Shown here: positions 45,117 to 57,918 of the stretch, one piece after another | Numbering within the stretch: the first letter of the stretch is position 1 | Layout of the letters: every line of letters starts with the position of its first letter | DNA from: an uncultured Eubacteriaceae bacterium | Lineage (GTDB): Bacteria > Bacillota > Clostridia > Eubacteriales > Eubacteriaceae | DNA length: 64,000 nucleotides | NCBI GenBank assembly: GCA_945867155.1 | Contig: CAMBHL010000006.1 | Coordinates: 1-64,000 of the forward strand | Reading direction: 5' to 3' | The notes under the pieces: model-generated | What the model saw: the letters and a program-made list of their open reading frames with translations, nothing else | Database searches by the model: none | Told to the model about the DNA's origin: nothing | Made by a program: the position numbers and the translations under genes

Positions 45117-46307
45117 TTATTCGATGATCTTTGCAACAGCGCCGGAACCAACGGTGTGGCCGCCTTCGCGGATAGCAAATCTCAAACCTTCTTCGATAGC
45201 GATCGGCGTGATCAGGGAAACCGTCATTTCAATGTGGTCCCCTGGCATGACCATTTCTACGCCTTCCGGCAGTTTGATGTCGCCGGTAACGTCCGTTGTT
45301 CTGAAGTAGAACTGCGGGCGGTAGCCGTCAAAGAACGGGGTATGGCGTCCGCCTTCTTCTTTGGTCAGAACGTAGACCTGAGCGGTGAATTTGGTGTGCG
45401 GATGGATGGTGCCTGGTTTGGCCAGAACCTGTCCTCTTTCGATCTGGGTACGGTCAATCCCGCGGAGCAGCGCCCCGATGTTGTCCCCTGAACGGCCTTC
45501 ATCCAAGGTCTTGCGGAACATTTCGATCCCAGTAACGGTTGATTTGCGCGGTTCTTTGATCCCGACAATGTCGACTTCGTCGCCAACGTGGACAACCCCT
45601 CTTTCAACACGGCCGGTTGCAACAGTCCCACGGCCGGTGATGGAGAAGACGTCTTCCACTGGCATCAGGAACGGTTTGTCTAAATCACGTTTCGGTTCCG
45701 GAATGTATTTGTCAACGGCTTCCATGAGTTCAACGATCTTGTCGCCGTCCGGGCCCATTGGATCTTCCAGAGCTTTCAGAGCTGAGCCGACAATAATTGG
45801 GGTGTCGTCGCCTGGGAAGTCGTATTCGTTCAGAAGATCGCGGACTTCCATTTCAACCAGTTCGATTAATTCTGGGTCATCGACCTGATCGGCTTTATTT
45901 AAGAATACGACAATGTACGGAACACCGACCTGGCGGGCCAGGAGGATGTGTTCGCGGGTCTGCGGCATCGGGCCGTCAGCTGCGGATACAACCAGGATAG
46001 CACCGTCCATCTGAGCAGCGCCCGTGATCATGTTCTTGACATAGTCGGCGTGGCCCGGGCAGTCAACGTGTGCGTAGTGGCGGTTCGGGGTTTCGTATTC
46101 AACGTGTGCCGTTGAAATCGTGATCCCACGTTCTCTTTCTTCTGGTGCTTTATCGATGTTTTCAAATGCAACTTCTTCACCAGAACCATATCTCGCGTGC
46201 AGCACTTTTGTGATGGCTGCCGTCAGGGTGGTTTTGCCGTGGTCAACGTGACCGATGGTTCCGATGTTTACATGCGGTTTCGATCTGTCAAATTTTTCTT
46301 TTGCCAT
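45117..46307 (-). CDS. tuf: Elongation factor Tu, copy 1
   Basis: A 396-residue GTPase delivering aminoacyl-tRNA to the ribosome. GHVDHGKTT (19-27), DCPGHADY (near 81-88), NKAD (near 136-139) and the switch I RGITIST are intact. It is the last gene of the rpsL-rpsG-fusA-tuf operon, 41 bp after fusA. A second copy at 60454 encodes the same 396 residues, and the DNA identity runs through the terminator but stops at the start codon. Confidence 0.98.
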   Translation of the reverse strand: MAKEKFDRSKPHVNIGTIGHVDHGKTTLTAAITKVLHARYGSGEEVAFENIDKAPEERERGITISTAHVEYETPNRHYAHVDCPGHADYVKNMITGAAQMDGAILVVSAADGPMPQTREHILLARQVGVPYIVVFLNKADQVDDPELIELVEMEVRDLLNEYDFPGDDTPIIVGSALKALEDPMGPDGDKIVELMEAVDKYIPEPKRDLDKPFLMPVEDVFSITGRGTVATGRVERGVVHVGDEVDIVGIKEPRKSTVTGIEMFRKTLDEGRSGDNIGALLRGIDRTQIERGQVLAKPGTIHPHTKFTAQVYVLTKEEGGRHTPFFDGYRPQFYFRTTDVTGDIKLPEGVEMVMPGDHIEMTVSLITPIAIEEGLRFAIREGGHTVGSGAVAKIIE

Positions 46308-46348
46308 TTTGATTTCCTTTCAAAATTAGAATCAATAATTATAATAAA

Positions 46349-48424
46349 TTATTCCTTGCCTTCAACAACTTTTTCTGCGATGGATTTTGGCACCGCTTCG
46401 TAATGTGAGAACTGCATCGTGGAGATGCCGCGGCCCTGGGTCTTGCTTCTCAATGAAGTGGCATAGCCGAACATTTCTGCCAATGGCACGACGGCTGTGA
46501 TGCACTGTGTACCGTTCTGGCGTGCTTCCATCCCTTCAACGCGGCCGCGTCTTGAGTTGATATCGCCCATGACGTCGCCCATGTAATCTTCAGGACAGAC
46601 AACAGTAAGTTTTTCCATCGGTTCCATCAGAACAGGTGCAGCTTTGCGCATCCCGTTTTTGAAAGCCATAGACCCTGCGACCTTGAAGGCCATTTCTGAG
46701 GAGTCGACTTCGTGATAAGAACCATCGTATACGGTGGCTTTTACGTCGATAACCGGATAGCCGGCGACGACGCCGTTCTGCATTGCTTCTTTAATCCCCT
46801 GTTCAACAGGTCCGATAAATTCTTTCGGAATGGCCCCGCCGACAACTTTGTTTTCAAAGACAAAGCCTTCGCCGGCTTCCAGCGGTTCCAACGTAATCAA
46901 GCAGTGACCATACTGGCCGCGGCCGCCTGACTGACGTGCAAACTTGCCTTCAGCATCGACTTTCTTCGTGATGGTTTCTTTGTAAGCAACCTGCGGTTTG
47001 CCGATGTTGGCTTCAACCTTGAATTCGCGGAGCATACGGTCGATAATGATGTCCAGATGCAGTTCGCCCATCCCTGAAATGATGGTCTGGCCAGTTTCTT
47101 CATCGGTATGGGTTTTGAAAGTCGGGTCTTCTTCAGCCAGCTTCATCAAAGCGACGGTCATTTTTTCCTGACCGGCTTTTGTCTTCGGTTCGACAGCGAC
47201 GGAAATAACCGGATCTGGGAATTCCATGCTTTCGAGCACGATCGGATGATCTGGATCGCAAAGGGTATCCCCGGTGCCTGTATCCTTCAAGCCAACAGCA
47301 GCCACGATATCGCCGGTGTAAACTTCCGACAATTCCTGACGGTGGTTGGCGTGCATTAAGAGGATACGGCCGAGTCTTTCACGTTTGTCCTTCGAAGAGT
47401 TGTAGACATAGGACCCTGCTTCTGCTTTGCCGGAATACACACGCATGAAAGCGAGTTTCCCGACATAGGGGTCTGTCATGATCTTGAAGGCGAGCGCTGA
47501 GAATTTTTCATCGTCTGAAGCCTTGCGTTCGATTTCTTCGTCGGTGTTCGGATCAGTCCCCTTGACAGCGGGAACATCCAAAGGTGACGGCAGGTAATCG
47601 ACAATGGCGTCGCAGAGCATCTGGACACCCTTGTTCTTGTAGGAAGAACCGCAGGTAACAGCGACGAGCTTCAATTCGACGGTGCCTTTGCGGATCGCGC
47701 GTTTGATTTCTTCTTCAGAAATTTCCTGGCCATCCAGATATTTTTCCATCAAGTCGTCGTCGACTTCAGCCAGGCTTTCGAGCATCTTGTCGCGGTATTC
47801 TTCGGCTTTATCTTTCATATCGTCCGGAATATCGGTGATTTCGATCTTTTCGCCCAATTCATCTTCGTAAATTTCGGCTTTCATTCTGATCAAATCGATG
47901 ATCCCGATAAAGTCGTGTTCAGCGCCGATTGGCAGCTGGACGCAAACCGGATGTGCATTCAAACGGTCGACCAGTGTATCGACTGACATGTAGAAGTCGG
48001 CACCGGTGACGTCCATTTTGTTGATATAAACCAAACGCGGAACGTCGTATTCATCAGCTTGACGCCAGACGGTTTCGGACTGAGGTTCAACCCCAGCCTT
48101 GGCATCAAAAACGGCGACGGCACCATCCAGAACTCTCAGAGAACGTTCAACTTCAACGGTGAAGTCGACGTGCCCCGGGGTGTCGATGATGTTGATTCGA
48201 TTGCCTTTCCAATGGCAAGTCGTCGCTGCAGAGGTGATGGTAATCCCTCTTTCCTTTTCCTGTGCCATCCAGTCCATCTGGGAAGCCCCGTCGTGGGTTT
48301 CCCCGATTTTATGGATCTTGCCGGCATAGTAAAGGATACGTTCTGTTGTCGTGGTCTTACCGGCATCGATGTGAGCCATGATCCCGATATTCCGCGTGTT
48401 TTCCAAACTATATTCTCTAGCCAC
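46349..48424 (-). CDS. fusA: Elongation factor G
   Basis: A 691-residue translocase GTPase. G1 [12 protein letters not shown] (17-28), G3 [15 protein letters not shown] (near 81-95) and G4 NKMD (near 135-138) are present, and domains II-V have normal length. The start is GTG at 48424 preceded by AAGGAG. The gene lies between rpsG and tuf in the str operon. Confidence 0.98.
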   Translation of the reverse strand: MAREYSLENTRNIGIMAHIDAGKTTTTERILYYAGKIHKIGETHDGASQMDWMAQEKERGITITSAATTCHWKGNRINIIDTPGHVDFTVEVERSLRVLDGAVAVFDAKAGVEPQSETVWRQADEYDVPRLVYINKMDVTGADFYMSVDTLVDRLNAHPVCVQLPIGAEHDFIGIIDLIRMKAEIYEDELGEKIEITDIPDDMKDKAEEYRDKMLESLAEVDDDLMEKYLDGQEISEEEIKRAIRKGTVELKLVAVTCGSSYKNKGVQMLCDAIVDYLPSPLDVPAVKGTDPNTDEEIERKASDDEKFSALAFKIMTDPYVGKLAFMRVYSGKAEAGSYVYNSSKDKRERLGRILLMHANHRQELSEVYTGDIVAAVGLKDTGTGDTLCDPDHPIVLESMEFPDPVISVAVEPKTKAGQEKMTVALMKLAEEDPTFKTHTDEETGQTIISGMGELHLDIIIDRMLREFKVEANIGKPQVAYKETITKKVDAEGKFARQSGGRGQYGHCLITLEPLEAGEGFVFENKVVGGAIPKEFIGPVEQGIKEAMQNGVVAGYPVIDVKATVYDGSYHEVDSSEMAFKVAGSMAFKNGMRKAAPVLMEPMEKLTVVCPEDYMGDVMGDINSRRGRVEGMEARQNGTQCITAVVPLAEMFGYATSLRSKTQGRGISTMQFSHYEAVPKSIAEKVVEGKE

Positions 48425-48466
48425 AATTTCTCCTTGTTCTGGTTATGTTGAACTAACCTAAAACGC

Positions 48467-48937
48467 TTACCATCTGAAATGGGCAAAGGCTTTGTTGGCT
48501 TCTGCCATGGCGTGCATGGTTTCTTTACGCTTAACAGCACCGCCTGAATTGTTGCAGGCATCCATGATTTCGCCGGCGAGGCGTTCGACCATTGTGCGTT
48601 CGGAACGCTGACGGGCAAAAGTGACAAGCCATCTCAGGGCTAACGCTTGTTTGCGGTCTGCACGAATTTCAACTGGGACCTGATAAGTTGCCCCACCAAC
48701 ACGTCTTGCTTTAACTTCCAATACCGGTGTGATATTGGCGATGGCTTCCTGAAATGCTTCAAGCGCATCCTTTCCTGTTTTTTCTGCTACCAGATCAAAG
48801 GCACCGTAGACGATACGCTGTGCGACACCCTTCTTACCGTCTAACATTACGTTGTTGATCAATTTCGTCACAATCGTATTTTTGTAGATCGGATCTGGCA
48901 GTACTTTTCTCTTAGGAACTGGTCCTTTTCTAGGCAC
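48467..48937 (-). CDS. rpsG: 30S ribosomal protein S7
   Basis: A 156-residue S7 protein that nucleates the 30S head. [17 protein letters not shown] opens it and [20 protein letters not shown] near 107-126 is diagnostic. The start codon is GTG, preceded by GGAGGG. In E. coli S7 represses the str operon translationally; the 138-bp gap to rpsL could hold such a site. Confidence 0.98.
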   Translation of the reverse strand: MPRKGPVPKRKVLPDPIYKNTIVTKLINNVMLDGKKGVAQRIVYGAFDLVAEKTGKDALEAFQEAIANITPVLEVKARRVGGATYQVPVEIRADRKQALALRWLVTFARQRSERTMVERLAGEIMDACNNSGGAVKRKETMHAMAEANKAFAHFRW

Positions 48938-49075
48938 TTGCTTCCCTCCTTAACAATTTTGGATTTTCATCGGTACTCGACTCCAAGTCGTTGTGCACTT
49001 AATGCTTTTTTGCATTAATGGCCATATTCCACATCATAAGATTTTATTCCAATGACGCGGCTCTGACTGCACTAC

Positions 49076-49450
49076 TTACTTTTTAGGCTTTTTCGCGCCG
49101 TATTTGGATCGAGCTTGCTTACGGTCTTCTACGCCAGCTGCATCGAGTGCGCCACGGATAATCTTATATCTTACCCCAGGTAAGTCCTTAACACGGCCGC
49201 CTTTAACGAGCACGATTGAGTGTTCCTGCAGGTTGTGTCCGATACCCGGAATATAAGCCGTAACTTCCATGCCATTGACAAGTTTAACTCTGGCAATTTT
49301 ACGAAGAGCCGAGTTCGGCTTCTTCGGTGTTGCCGTACGAACCGCCGTGCACACGCCGCGTTTCTGCGGGTTGCTCTTCAGAGCGGGCGTCTTTGTTTTT
49401 AACATTGCCGTTTTTCTTCCTTGCTTAACAAGCTGATTAATGGTAGGCAT
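49076..49450 (-). CDS. rpsL: 30S ribosomal protein S12
   Basis: A 124-residue S12 protein of the decoding centre. [11 protein letters not shown] near 40-50 and [11 protein letters not shown] near 84-94 retain the lysines whose loss causes streptomycin resistance, so the wild-type sensitive state is expected. AGGAGG lies before the ATG. First ribosomal gene of the str operon. Confidence 0.98.
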   Translation of the reverse strand: MPTINQLVKQGRKTAMLKTKTPALKSNPQKRGVCTAVRTATPKKPNSALRKIARVKLVNGMEVTAYIPGIGHNLQEHSIVLVKGGRVKDLPGVRYKIIRGALDAAGVEDRKQARSKYGAKKPKK

Positions 49451-49486
49451 TCAGTGCTGCACCTCCTCATTTATTTTTTATTAAAA

Positions 49487-49523
49487 CTAACGCATTCGAT
49501 CGAAAGGATCATGAATGCGTTAG
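49487..49523 (-). promoter_or_regulatory. Hairpin between the L7Ae-like gene and rpsL
   Basis: An 11-bp perfect stem CTAACGCATTC/GAATGCGTTAG with a 15-base loop, followed on the minus strand by TTTTAAT. The short T-run suggests a partial terminator or attenuator before rpsL. Confidence 0.55.
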
Positions 49524-49549
49524 AGATAACCATGTCTTGGGTCAAAACT

Positions 49550-49807
49550 TTAGTCTTCATCTAAAAAGCCGATGACGGCTGCCGGCCTGTCGATTCCGCA
49601 GGCTTTGCCCATCGTGTTTTTGCTTCCCGCGACAATCAGACGAACGCGGTGGCTTTCACAGGCTTCCTTCACCTTTTCGGCAATGGGTTCATCGCAGTCC
49701 TCTGCGAGGACCACAAAGCGGATGTCCCCTTTTTTGATCTTCTTGAGGGTCTGATTCAGGCCGATCACCTTAGGTGAGGTTTTAAAAGTTTCAACATCTA
49801 TTTTCAT
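49550..49807 (-). CDS. L7Ae/L30e-family K-turn RNA-binding protein
   Basis: An 85-residue protein of the ribosomal L7Ae family, close to YbxF/RplGB of Bacillus, which bind K-turn RNAs. VIGLNQTLKKIKKGDIRFVV, then LAEDCDEPI and GSKNTMGKACGIDRPAAVIG are typical. ATG 49807 follows AGGA; an ATG eight codons upstream lacks a site. Its place between rpoC and rpsL is standard in Firmicutes. Confidence 0.92.
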   Translation of the reverse strand: MKIDVETFKTSPKVIGLNQTLKKIKKGDIRFVVLAEDCDEPIAEKVKEACESHRVRLIVAGSKNTMGKACGIDRPAAVIGFLDED

Positions 49808-49899
49808 AAGATTCCTATTGACATACGGCATGCTTTAAAAAGCATGCGTGAATATTTTACCTTTCTGTTCTTTTGGTGTCAAGGCTTTTTTTATCCACA

Positions 49900-52800
49900 T
49901 CAGCCAATGATATCGTCGGAGCCGCTGTCTTTGGAATCATCTGAATCCTTCGCGTCATCTGCTGGCTGATCCGGCGTTTTTTTGTCGTCATCGCTCAAAA
50001 AATCCATGTCGAACATGTCAAATGCTTTGGACAGCTCTTCATTTTTTTCCATGGAATCATCAATGGATTTGCGTTCTTCGGCGACCCGCTTTTCCAGAAT
50101 ATTGTCGTCGTCGATCACCACGTCCAGGCCTTCCGTATCGCCGTCGGCAATATCGTCGATGAGATCGCTGTTCGAATCATCTGATTCATCGCCGTCGATA
50201 TCGTCGTCCAGGCTGTTTTCGTCGTAATCCAGTCCGACATTTTCATAGCCGCGGATGCCCGTTCCTGCTGGAATGAGCTGGCCGATGATGACATTTTCCT
50301 TTAAGCCCATCAGCGGATCGACCTTGGCCTTCACGGCTGCGTCGGTCAACACACGGGTGGTTTCCTGGAAGGACGCCGCGGATAAGAAGGAGTCTGTTGC
50401 CAGAGCTGCTTTCGTAATCCCGAGCAGGTCTCTGGAATATGTACAAGGTTCGAGGCCGTGATCCAGCGCTTTGTTGTTGGCTTCGATGGCGTCGAAAATA
50501 TCGACGACGGTGCCGGTGATCAGGTCCGTGTCCCCTGCATCTTCGATCTTGACCTTTCTTAACATCTGACGAATGATGACTTCGATGTGCTTGTCGGAAA
50601 TGTGAACCCCCTGCAGACGGTAAACCTTCTGCACTTCGGTCAAAAGATAAGCCTGAACCGCTTCGACGCCCTGAATTCTCAGGATGTCGTTCGGGTTGAT
50701 GGACCCTTCTGTCAGCGGCTGGCCGGCTTCGACGGCATCCCCTGTCGCGACTTTCAGGCGCGCGCCATAAGGAATGACGTAGCTCTTTGAGGAGCCGTCC
50801 GGCGCGGAGACCACCGCTTCGACCCGTTTGCCTTCCTGGATGTCGACCACACCGGAAATTTCGGTGACAATGGCCTGGCCCTTTGGCTTGCGGGCTTCGA
50901 ACAATTCTTCAACACGGGGGAGCCCTTGGGTGATATCATCGCCGGAAGCGACGCCGCCGGCGTGGAAGGTCCGCATGGTTAACTGGGTCCCAGGTTCGCC
51001 GATGGACTGGGCGGCAATGGTCCCGACCGCTTCGCCAATGTTGACCGGCTTCCAGGTCGTCAAGTCGACCCCGTAGCACTTGCGGCAGACGCCGTGTTTG
51101 GCTTCACAGTTGAAGACGGCACGGATGCTGACGGATTCAATGCCCAGTTCGTCGATCTTGTCGGCCATTTCCCGGGTGATGACTTCGTCTTTCTTCACCA
51201 GAACGTCGCCGGTGTTCGGATCGACAATGTCTTCGTGGGCATAGCGGCCGGCAATACGTTCGCCTAAGCTTTCGATGACTTCGTTGTTTTCTTTCAAGGC
51301 GTGGACTTCATAGCCGTGTTCGGTGCCGCAGTCTTCTTCCCGGACGATCACGTCCTGGGAAACATCGACGAGACGTCTGGTCAGGTAACCAGAGTCGGCG
51401 GTACGAAGCGCTGTATCGGTTAACCCTTTCCGGGCGCCGTGGGAGCTGGAGAAGAATTCCAAAATGTTTAACCCTTCACGGAAGTTCGAACGAATTGGCA
51501 GTTCGACGATGTCCCCGTCAGTCTTGGCCATCAAACCGCGCATCCCGGCGAGCTGACGGATCTGGTTGTCAGAACCTCGGGCCCCGGAATCGGCCATCAT
51601 GTGAATCGGGTTGAGACGCCCCAGATTGTCGAGCAGCGAGTGGGTAACTTCGTCGGTCGCCGCATTCCAGATGTCCCGAATATTGTTGTGACGTTCTTCT
51701 TTGGAAATGAGCCCCATTTCGTAGTTCATCTGGTTTTCGTCGATCTTCTTGTCCGCAGCGGCGAGGATTTCTTCCTTGTTCCCCGGCACCTGCATATCGG
51801 CGACCCCGACGGTGATTCCTGACAGAGTGGAGTGTTTGTAGCCGAGACGCTTGATTTCATCGAGCACTTCTGACGTGATGGTCGGACCGTGCTTTCTGAA
51901 GCACTTGTCGACGATCTTGCTCAGAACACCTTTTTTCACCACCTGGTCGATTTCAAGCTTGAAGTAGGTTTCCGGCCGTTCGGGATCTCTTTCCACAAAG
52001 CCCAGATCCTGAGGAATGACCTGATTGTAGATAAAGCGGCCGACGGTCGATTCGATAAAGCCGACGTGATCGACGCCGTTGATGGTGCGGTGTTCCCGAA
52101 CCTTGACCCGTTTGTGCAGGCCGACGGCGTGATTGGCCAGGGCCATTTCCATTTCAGCTTCATCGCAGAAGACCGGCATTTCGTCGGAAACCACCGGTTC
52201 GATATCCGCCGGTGCGAAGCTGCCCTTTGTGGCTTCTTCTTCGTCGTTCATTTCCAGGGTGATGTAGTACGCGCCCAAGATCATATCCTGGGTTGGCACG
52301 ACGACCGGGGTCCCGTCCTGAGGTTTCAGGATGTTGTTGCAGGCCATCATGAGGAAACGCGCTTCGGCCTGAGCTTCAACGGAAAGGGGCACGTGGATGG
52401 CCATCTGGTCCCCGTCGAAGTCGGCGTTGTACGGTGTACAGGCCAAAGGATGCAGTTTCATGGCGCGGCCTTCAACGAGCACCGGTTCAAAAGCCTGAAT
52501 CCCCAGGCGGTGCAGGGTCGGCGCACGGTTTAACAGCACCGGATGTTCGTGAATGACGTCTTCCAAAACGTCCCAGACGATCGGGTCCATTTTTTCGACG
52601 GTCTTCTTCGCGTTTTTGATGTTCTGGCTGATGCCCCGTTCCACCAGTTCGTGCATGACGAAGGGCTTGAACAATTCGATGGCCATTTCCTTCGGCAGCC
52701 CGCACTGGTACATTTTCAGTTCCGGTCCGACGACGATAACCGAACGGCCGGAATAGTCGACACGCTTGCCGAGGAGGTTCTGGCGGAAACGCCCTTGTTT

Positions 52801-53772
52801 GCCTTTGAGCATGTCGCTCAAGGATTTGTACGGACGGTTCCCAGGACCGGTGATGGCGCGGCCGCGGCGGCCGTTGTCGATGAGGGCATCGACGGCTTCC
52901 TGAAGCATGCGCTTTTCATTCTGGATGATGATGTCCGGCGCGTCGAGTTCCAGCAGTTTTTTCAGACGGTTGTTGCGGTTGATGACCCGGCGGTACAGAT
53001 CGTTCAGGTCGGAGGTCGCGAAACGGCCGCCGTCCAGCTGAACCATCGGGCGCAGTTCCGGCGGAATGACCGGGATGCAGTCGAGGATCATCCATTCCGG
53101 CTTGTTGTTGGACTGTCTGAAGGCTTCGACCGCTTCGAGGTGACGGGCCACTTTGATGCGCTTCTGGCCGGTGGCGCTGCTCAGTTCTTCTTTAAGAACC
53201 GCTGCGTCCTGATCCAAGTCGACCATCTGGAGCAGTTCCTTGATCGCTTCGGCGCCGATGCCGGCTCTGAAGCTTCTGCCATACTGCTGCTTGGCTTCCC
53301 GGTATTCGCTGTCGTTCAAGAGCTGTTTATAAGCCAACGGCGTGTCGCCCGGATCGATGACGATATAAGAAGCGAAATAGATGACCCGTTCCAGTTCTTT
53401 CGGGGACATTTCGAGAATCAGTCCCATGCGGCTTGGAATGCCTTTGAAATACCAGATATGAGAAACCGGCGAGGCCAGTTCGATGTGCCCCATCCGTTCT
53501 CTTCTGACTTTCGCCCGGGTGACTTCGACGCCGCAGTTTTCGCAGACGATGCCCTTGTGGCGGATGCGCTTGTATTTGCCGCAGTTGCATTCCCAGTCTT
53601 TGGTGGGCCCGAAAATCTTTTCACAGAACAAGCCGTCTTTTTCCGGCTTCAAGGTTCTGTAGTTGATCGTTTCAGGCTTTTTGACTTCGCCTCTGGACCA
53701 TTGGCGGATCTTTTCCGGCGACGCCAGACTGATCTGAATCGATTTAAACTTTAATTCCTGTGGATTGATCAT
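49900..53772 (-). CDS. rpoC: RNA polymerase beta' subunit
   Basis: A 1290-residue catalytic subunit. The N-terminal zinc ribbon [20 protein letters not shown] (62-81), the active-site NADFDGD (Mg-binding Asp triad), the trigger-loop region and the second zinc site [13 protein letters not shown] are visible. The last 100 residues are a very acidic tail (runs of Asp/Ser) beyond the usual C-terminus. It starts three bases after the rpoB stop codon. Confidence 0.98.
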   Translation of the reverse strand: MINPQELKFKSIQISLASPEKIRQWSRGEVKKPETINYRTLKPEKDGLFCEKIFGPTKDWECNCGKYKRIRHKGIVCENCGVEVTRAKVRRERMGHIELASPVSHIWYFKGIPSRMGLILEMSPKELERVIYFASYIVIDPGDTPLAYKQLLNDSEYREAKQQYGRSFRAGIGAEAIKELLQMVDLDQDAAVLKEELSSATGQKRIKVARHLEAVEAFRQSNNKPEWMILDCIPVIPPELRPMVQLDGGRFATSDLNDLYRRVINRNNRLKKLLELDAPDIIIQNEKRMLQEAVDALIDNGRRGRAITGPGNRPYKSLSDMLKGKQGRFRQNLLGKRVDYSGRSVIVVGPELKMYQCGLPKEMAIELFKPFVMHELVERGISQNIKNAKKTVEKMDPIVWDVLEDVIHEHPVLLNRAPTLHRLGIQAFEPVLVEGRAMKLHPLACTPYNADFDGDQMAIHVPLSVEAQAEARFLMMACNNILKPQDGTPVVVPTQDMILGAYYITLEMNDEEEATKGSFAPADIEPVVSDEMPVFCDEAEMEMALANHAVGLHKRVKVREHRTINGVDHVGFIESTVGRFIYNQVIPQDLGFVERDPERPETYFKLEIDQVVKKGVLSKIVDKCFRKHGPTITSEVLDEIKRLGYKHSTLSGITVGVADMQVPGNKEEILAAADKKIDENQMNYEMGLISKEERHNNIRDIWNAATDEVTHSLLDNLGRLNPIHMMADSGARGSDNQIRQLAGMRGLMAKTDGDIVELPIRSNFREGLNILEFFSSSHGARKGLTDTALRTADSGYLTRRLVDVSQDVIVREEDCGTEHGYEVHALKENNEVIESLGERIAGRYAHEDIVDPNTGDVLVKKDEVITREMADKIDELGIESVSIRAVFNCEAKHGVCRKCYGVDLTTWKPVNIGEAVGTIAAQSIGEPGTQLTMRTFHAGGVASGDDITQGLPRVEELFEARKPKGQAIVTEISGVVDIQEGKRVEAVVSAPDGSSKSYVIPYGARLKVATGDAVEAGQPLTEGSINPNDILRIQGVEAVQAYLLTEVQKVYRLQGVHISDKHIEVIIRQMLRKVKIEDAGDTDLITGTVVDIFDAIEANNKALDHGLEPCTYSRDLLGITKAALATDSFLSAASFQETTRVLTDAAVKAKVDPLMGLKENVIIGQLIPAGTGIRGYENVGLDYDENSLDDDIDGDESDDSNSDLIDDIADGDTEGLDVVIDDDNILEKRVAEERKSIDDSMEKNEELSKAFDMFDMDFLSDDDKKTPDQPADDAKDSDDSKDSGSDDIIG

Positions 53773-53775
53773 CTT

Positions 53776-56700
53776 TTACTCCTCATCATCATTTAAATCC
53801 GCGTCAATATCCTTGCCGTTGATAATGTCGAACATTTCTTCATCGGAATAATCGTCTTCCGTTGCCATCTGATCAGAGGATGCCCCTGACAAATCGTCAA
53901 ATAACGATTTTGACGCCTGTTCGTCATCGATCACGTCCGCATCTTCGGCTTCCTGGCTGTCGTGATCATGATGATGGGGCTTCTTCTGATCGAATTCCCC
54001 GTTGTCGTAAGCTTCCTGAGCCAGGTCGATATCCAAAACGTCAAGGTGCTTGTCATCTTGAGTATTTACCGTCACATCCAAAGCCAGGGCCTGGAGTTCC
54101 TTGATCAAAACCTTGAAAGCTTCAGGCAGACCCGGTTCCGGAATGTTTTCACCCTTGACAATGGCTTCGTAAGCTTTTACACGGCCCACGACATCATCGG
54201 ATTTGATGGTCTGAATTTCGCGGAGGGTGTGGGCAGCGCCGTAGGCTTCGAGTGCCCAGACTTCCATTTCACCGAAACGCTGGCCGCCGAACTGGGCTTT
54301 CCCGCCGAGGGGCTGCTGGGTGACCAGGGAGTACGGTCCCGTCGAACGGGCGTGCATCTTGTCGTCAACCAGGTGGTGCAGTTTCAGGTAGTACATGACC
54401 CCGACGGTAACGCGGCCGTCGAAAGGTTCGCCGGTCCGGCCGTCGTACAGCTGAACCTTGCCGTCTTCAGGCAGACCCGCTTCGATCAGCAGTTCCCGGA
54501 TGTCATTTTCGTTCGCGGCGTCGAAAACCGGTGTCGCGATGTGCAGTCCCAGGGAGCGCAGGGCCATCCCCAGATGAACTTCAAGCACCTGCCCGATGTT
54601 CATACGGGACGGAACCCCCAAAGGATTCAGGCAGATGTCCAACGGTGTACCGTCAGGCAAAAACGGCATGTCTTCCTGAGGCAGGATACGGGAGATAACC
54701 CCTTTGTTCCCGTGGCGGCCGGCCATTTTGTCCCCGACGGAGATCTTGCGCTTCGTCGCGACGTAAACCCGGACCATCGTGTTGACGCCTGGTTTTAAGT
54801 CTTCGTCTTTATTGGCTCTCGAGAAGACCTTGACGTCGACGACGATCCCCTGTTCGCCGTGAGGCACTTTCAGAGACGTATCACGGATTTCCCGTGCTTT
54901 TTCACCGAAAATGGCGCGGAGCAGTTTTTCTTCAGGGGACAGGTCAGTTTCGCCCTTTGGCGTGACCTTGCCGACGAGGATGTCTTCGGACTTAACTTCA
55001 GCCCCGATGTAGATGATCCCGTTTTCGTCGAGCTTCTTCAATGCGTCTTCGCCGACATTTGGGATATCCCGGGTGATTTCTTCCGGTCCGAGCTTCGTTT
55101 CCCGGGCTTCGCATTCAAATTCGGCGATATGAATGGACGTGTAGCGGTCTTCTTTCAGAAGGTTTTCGTTCAAAAGAACAGCATCTTCGTAGTTGTAGCC
55201 TTCCCAGGTCATAAAGCCGATGAGGGCGTTGCGGCCCAGGGCCAGTTCGCCTTGTTCGGTCGCCATGCCGTCGGAGATGATGTCCCCTTCATCGACGTGC
55301 TGATTGTGGTAAACCAGCGGACGCTGGTTCATGCAGTTGCCCTGGTTGGTTCTTTCAAATTTATGCAGGTGATAAACATCCATGCCTTCGCCTTCGTCCG
55401 GACGGATGCGGATGGTGTCTGCGGACACGTAAGCAACGGTCCCTGAGCGTCTGGCGATCTGGCAGTTGCCGGAGTCGTGGGCCGCCTTGGCTTCCATCCC
55501 GGTCCCGACCAATGGCGCTTCCGGCACCAAAAGCGGCACGGCCTGGCGCTGCATGTTGGCACCCATGAGGGCTCGGTTGGCATCATCGTTTTCGAGGAAT
55601 GGAATCAGGGCAGCCGCGACAGAAACGACCTGTTTCGGGGAAACGTCCATGAAGTCGACGTCTTCCCGGTGAATGGTGGAGAAATCACGGTTCTTGCCCA
55701 CACGGCCGGTAACCTGTTCATGCACAAAACGGTTGTTTTCGTCCAGTGGTTCGTTGGCCTGAGCAATCGCATATTCCCCTTCTTCGTCAGCCGCGAGGTA
55801 GACCACTTCGTCAGTGGCGACGCCGCCGACCACGCGGCGGTACGGCGATTCGATAAAGCCGTATTCGTTAATTCTCGCGTAAGTCGCCAGAGAACCGATC
55901 AGCCCGATGTTCGGACCTTCAGGGGTTTCAATCGGGCACATTCTGCCGTAATGGGAATCGTGAACGTCTCGAACTTCGAAGCCGGCGCGTTCCCGGGACA
56001 GCCCGCCAGGCCCGAGGGCGAACAGACGGCGCTTGTGGGTCAGTTCTGACAGCGGGTTGTTCTGATCCATGAACTGGGACAGCTGGGAGGAGCCGAAAAA
56101 TTCCTTGAGGGCGGCGTTGATCGGCCGGGTGTTGATGAGACTCTGAGGCGTGAGGATTTCGTCGTCCTGAACGCTCATTCTTTCCCGGACTACCCGTTCC
56201 ATTCTGGACAGGCCGATACGGAACTGGTTCTGAAGGAGTTCGCCCACAGAGCGCAGACGGCGGTTGCCCAAGTGGTCGATGTCGTCTGTTTCGCCGATGC
56301 CGTATTCCAAGCCCATGAAATAAGAAACCGTTGCGTAAAGATCCGAATGCAGCAAATGCTTCGGAATCAGTTCCCGGTGTCTTCTCTTGATTTCATCGTG
56401 TTTTTCTTCGTCGGTCAGCGTGCTGTCTTCCAGGATTTCATCGAGTACCGGTTTGTAGACCAGTTCCTTGATGTCCAGGTCGGACACATCGAAGGGCAGA
56501 TCCTGTTCTTTCAGATCCACAAAGCCGTTGCCGATGACGTTGAACGGCACTTCTTCACCGTCCCGGTCGATCACGACGCGGACGGTATTGACGCCGGCAT
56601 TCTGAATGGCCCACGCCGTCTGTTTATCAAATTTCTGTCCTTTTTCGGCCAGGATTTCGCCGGTTTCTTCGTCGATAACGTCGTCGTAGGCAGTCTGTCC

Positions 56701-57573
56701 GATGAGGCGGGTAGCCAGAGCGAGCTTCTTATTGTATTTGTAACGGCCTACTTTGGCCAAATCGTAGCGGCGGTCGTCGAAGAACATCGACGTGAGCAGC
56801 GACTGCGCCGATTCTTCTGTTGGCGGTTCGCCCGGACGCAGTCTGCGGTAAATTTCGAGGAGCCCGTTGACGCGGTCGTTGACTTCGCCAGCCGCATCCT
56901 TTTTCATCGTTTCGACAAGTCTCGGGTCTTCGCCAAAGACGTCGAGAATTTCTTCATCTTTGCCGAGACCAAAGGCACGCAGCATCAGGGTCAGGGAAAT
57001 CTTTCGGGTTCTGTCGATTTTGACCCACAGCAGGTTGTTGGCGTCGGATTCGTATTCCAGCCAGGCGCCGCGGTTCGGGATGATCTGGGACTGGTACAGC
57101 GGAATACGGTTTTTCTTGTCCATTTCCGACGTGAAGTAAGCCCCCGGGGAACGCACCAGCTGGCTGACGATGACACGTTCGGCGCCGTTGACGATGAAGG
57201 TTCCCGTCGGGGTCATCTTGTGAAGGTCGGCCAGATAAACTTTCTGTTCCTTGACTTCATTCTTTTCTTTGTTGATGAGCCGAACCCGGACTTTAAGGGG
57301 CTGATAATAAGTCTGATCCCTTTCCTTGCATTCTTCGATTGAATATTTGGTCTTTTCTTCTAAATCGTAATCCACAAACTGAAGCACAAGATTCCCAGTG
57401 TAGTCCGTGATTTCACGCATGTCGTCGAACACTTCTTTGAGGCCTTTTTCCAAGAACCACTTGTAGGAATCCAACTGAACTTCAAGCAAATTAGGCATCT
57501 CGAGCACTTCTTTGATCTTCGAGAAACTTTGTCTGATACGAAGTCCAGATCGAACAGGATGAATTTGTACCAT
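53776..57573 (-). CDS. rpoB: RNA polymerase beta subunit
   Basis: A 1265-residue subunit. The rifampicin-binding region reads [19 protein letters not shown], then [10 protein letters not shown]. The Phe (residue 518, codon 56020-56022) stands where E. coli has Ser531. The switch and clamp motifs GRHGNKGV and [19 protein letters not shown] are intact. The C-terminal 75 residues are a His/Asp/Glu-rich acidic extension. ATG 57573 follows AAGGAG; 15 codons upstream in frame are unlikely. rplJ and rplL do not precede it. Confidence 0.98.
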   Translation of the reverse strand: MVQIHPVRSGLRIRQSFSKIKEVLEMPNLLEVQLDSYKWFLEKGLKEVFDDMREITDYTGNLVLQFVDYDLEEKTKYSIEECKERDQTYYQPLKVRVRLINKEKNEVKEQKVYLADLHKMTPTGTFIVNGAERVIVSQLVRSPGAYFTSEMDKKNRIPLYQSQIIPNRGAWLEYESDANNLLWVKIDRTRKISLTLMLRAFGLGKDEEILDVFGEDPRLVETMKKDAAGEVNDRVNGLLEIYRRLRPGEPPTEESAQSLLTSMFFDDRRYDLAKVGRYKYNKKLALATRLIGQTAYDDVIDEETGEILAEKGQKFDKQTAWAIQNAGVNTVRVVIDRDGEEVPFNVIGNGFVDLKEQDLPFDVSDLDIKELVYKPVLDEILEDSTLTDEEKHDEIKRRHRELIPKHLLHSDLYATVSYFMGLEYGIGETDDIDHLGNRRLRSVGELLQNQFRIGLSRMERVVRERMSVQDDEILTPQSLINTRPINAALKEFFGSSQLSQFMDQNNPLSELTHKRRLFALGPGGLSRERAGFEVRDVHDSHYGRMCPIETPEGPNIGLIGSLATYARINEYGFIESPYRRVVGGVATDEVVYLAADEEGEYAIAQANEPLDENNRFVHEQVTGRVGKNRDFSTIHREDVDFMDVSPKQVVSVAAALIPFLENDDANRALMGANMQRQAVPLLVPEAPLVGTGMEAKAAHDSGNCQIARRSGTVAYVSADTIRIRPDEGEGMDVYHLHKFERTNQGNCMNQRPLVYHNQHVDEGDIISDGMATEQGELALGRNALIGFMTWEGYNYEDAVLLNENLLKEDRYTSIHIAEFECEARETKLGPEEITRDIPNVGEDALKKLDENGIIYIGAEVKSEDILVGKVTPKGETDLSPEEKLLRAIFGEKAREIRDTSLKVPHGEQGIVVDVKVFSRANKDEDLKPGVNTMVRVYVATKRKISVGDKMAGRHGNKGVISRILPQEDMPFLPDGTPLDICLNPLGVPSRMNIGQVLEVHLGMALRSLGLHIATPVFDAANENDIRELLIEAGLPEDGKVQLYDGRTGEPFDGRVTVGVMYYLKLHHLVDDKMHARSTGPYSLVTQQPLGGKAQFGGQRFGEMEVWALEAYGAAHTLREIQTIKSDDVVGRVKAYEAIVKGENIPEPGLPEAFKVLIKELQALALDVTVNTQDDKHLDVLDIDLAQEAYDNGEFDQKKPHHHDHDSQEAEDADVIDDEQASKSLFDDLSGASSDQMATEDDYSDEEMFDIINGKDIDADLNDDEE

Positions 57574-57830
57574 TAGCGTTTTTCTCCTTCGAATCCACTT
57601 AAACCATTCAGACAGCAAAAAAGAAAAGGTATCGATGAAATTTTCAGCCTTTGATCAGCCGAAAAAACGAATCCGGAGCATTTAAACTTCCTTCAAACCG
57701 CCTTTGATCAGCGGTTTCACGCCCATCCATGCCTTTTTTACATGCTATTTTTAAAAATTAATTTTTTAAAAATTTTATTGATTTTTGAAAATTTTGTAAT
57801 TTTTTGAAAAATAATTTTCTCTAATTCGTC

Positions 57831-57859
57831 ATGCTATCACGCAGTCTTAAGAATGTCAA
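57831..57859 (-). promoter_or_regulatory. rpoB-rpoC promoter
   Basis: TTGACA (57854-57859), 17 bases, TAGCAT (57831-57836) on the minus strand. It gives a 5' leader of about 250 very AT-rich bases before rpoB, in which I see no clear regulatory RNA. Confidence 0.75.
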
Positions 57860-57869
57860 GTCCCTTTTC

Positions 57870-57898
57870 TTGACTTTTCTCTAAGATTTTCTTATAAT
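57870..57898 (+). promoter_or_regulatory. hipBA promoter
   Basis: TTGACT (57870-57875), 17 bases, TATAAT (57893-57898) on the plus strand. It faces away from the rpoB promoter with only about ten bases between the two -35 boxes. Confidence 0.82.
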
Positions 57899-57918
57899 AC
57901 ACCTAAAATCAAAAATAA

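Noticed and set aside
52543..53754. 403-codon plus-strand frame opposite rpoC, and similar long antisense frames opposite rpoB, cysE and typA
   Set aside because: Codon bias in GC-rich genes opens long mirror frames; the minus-strand proteins are unmistakable and the antisense products look like no known family.
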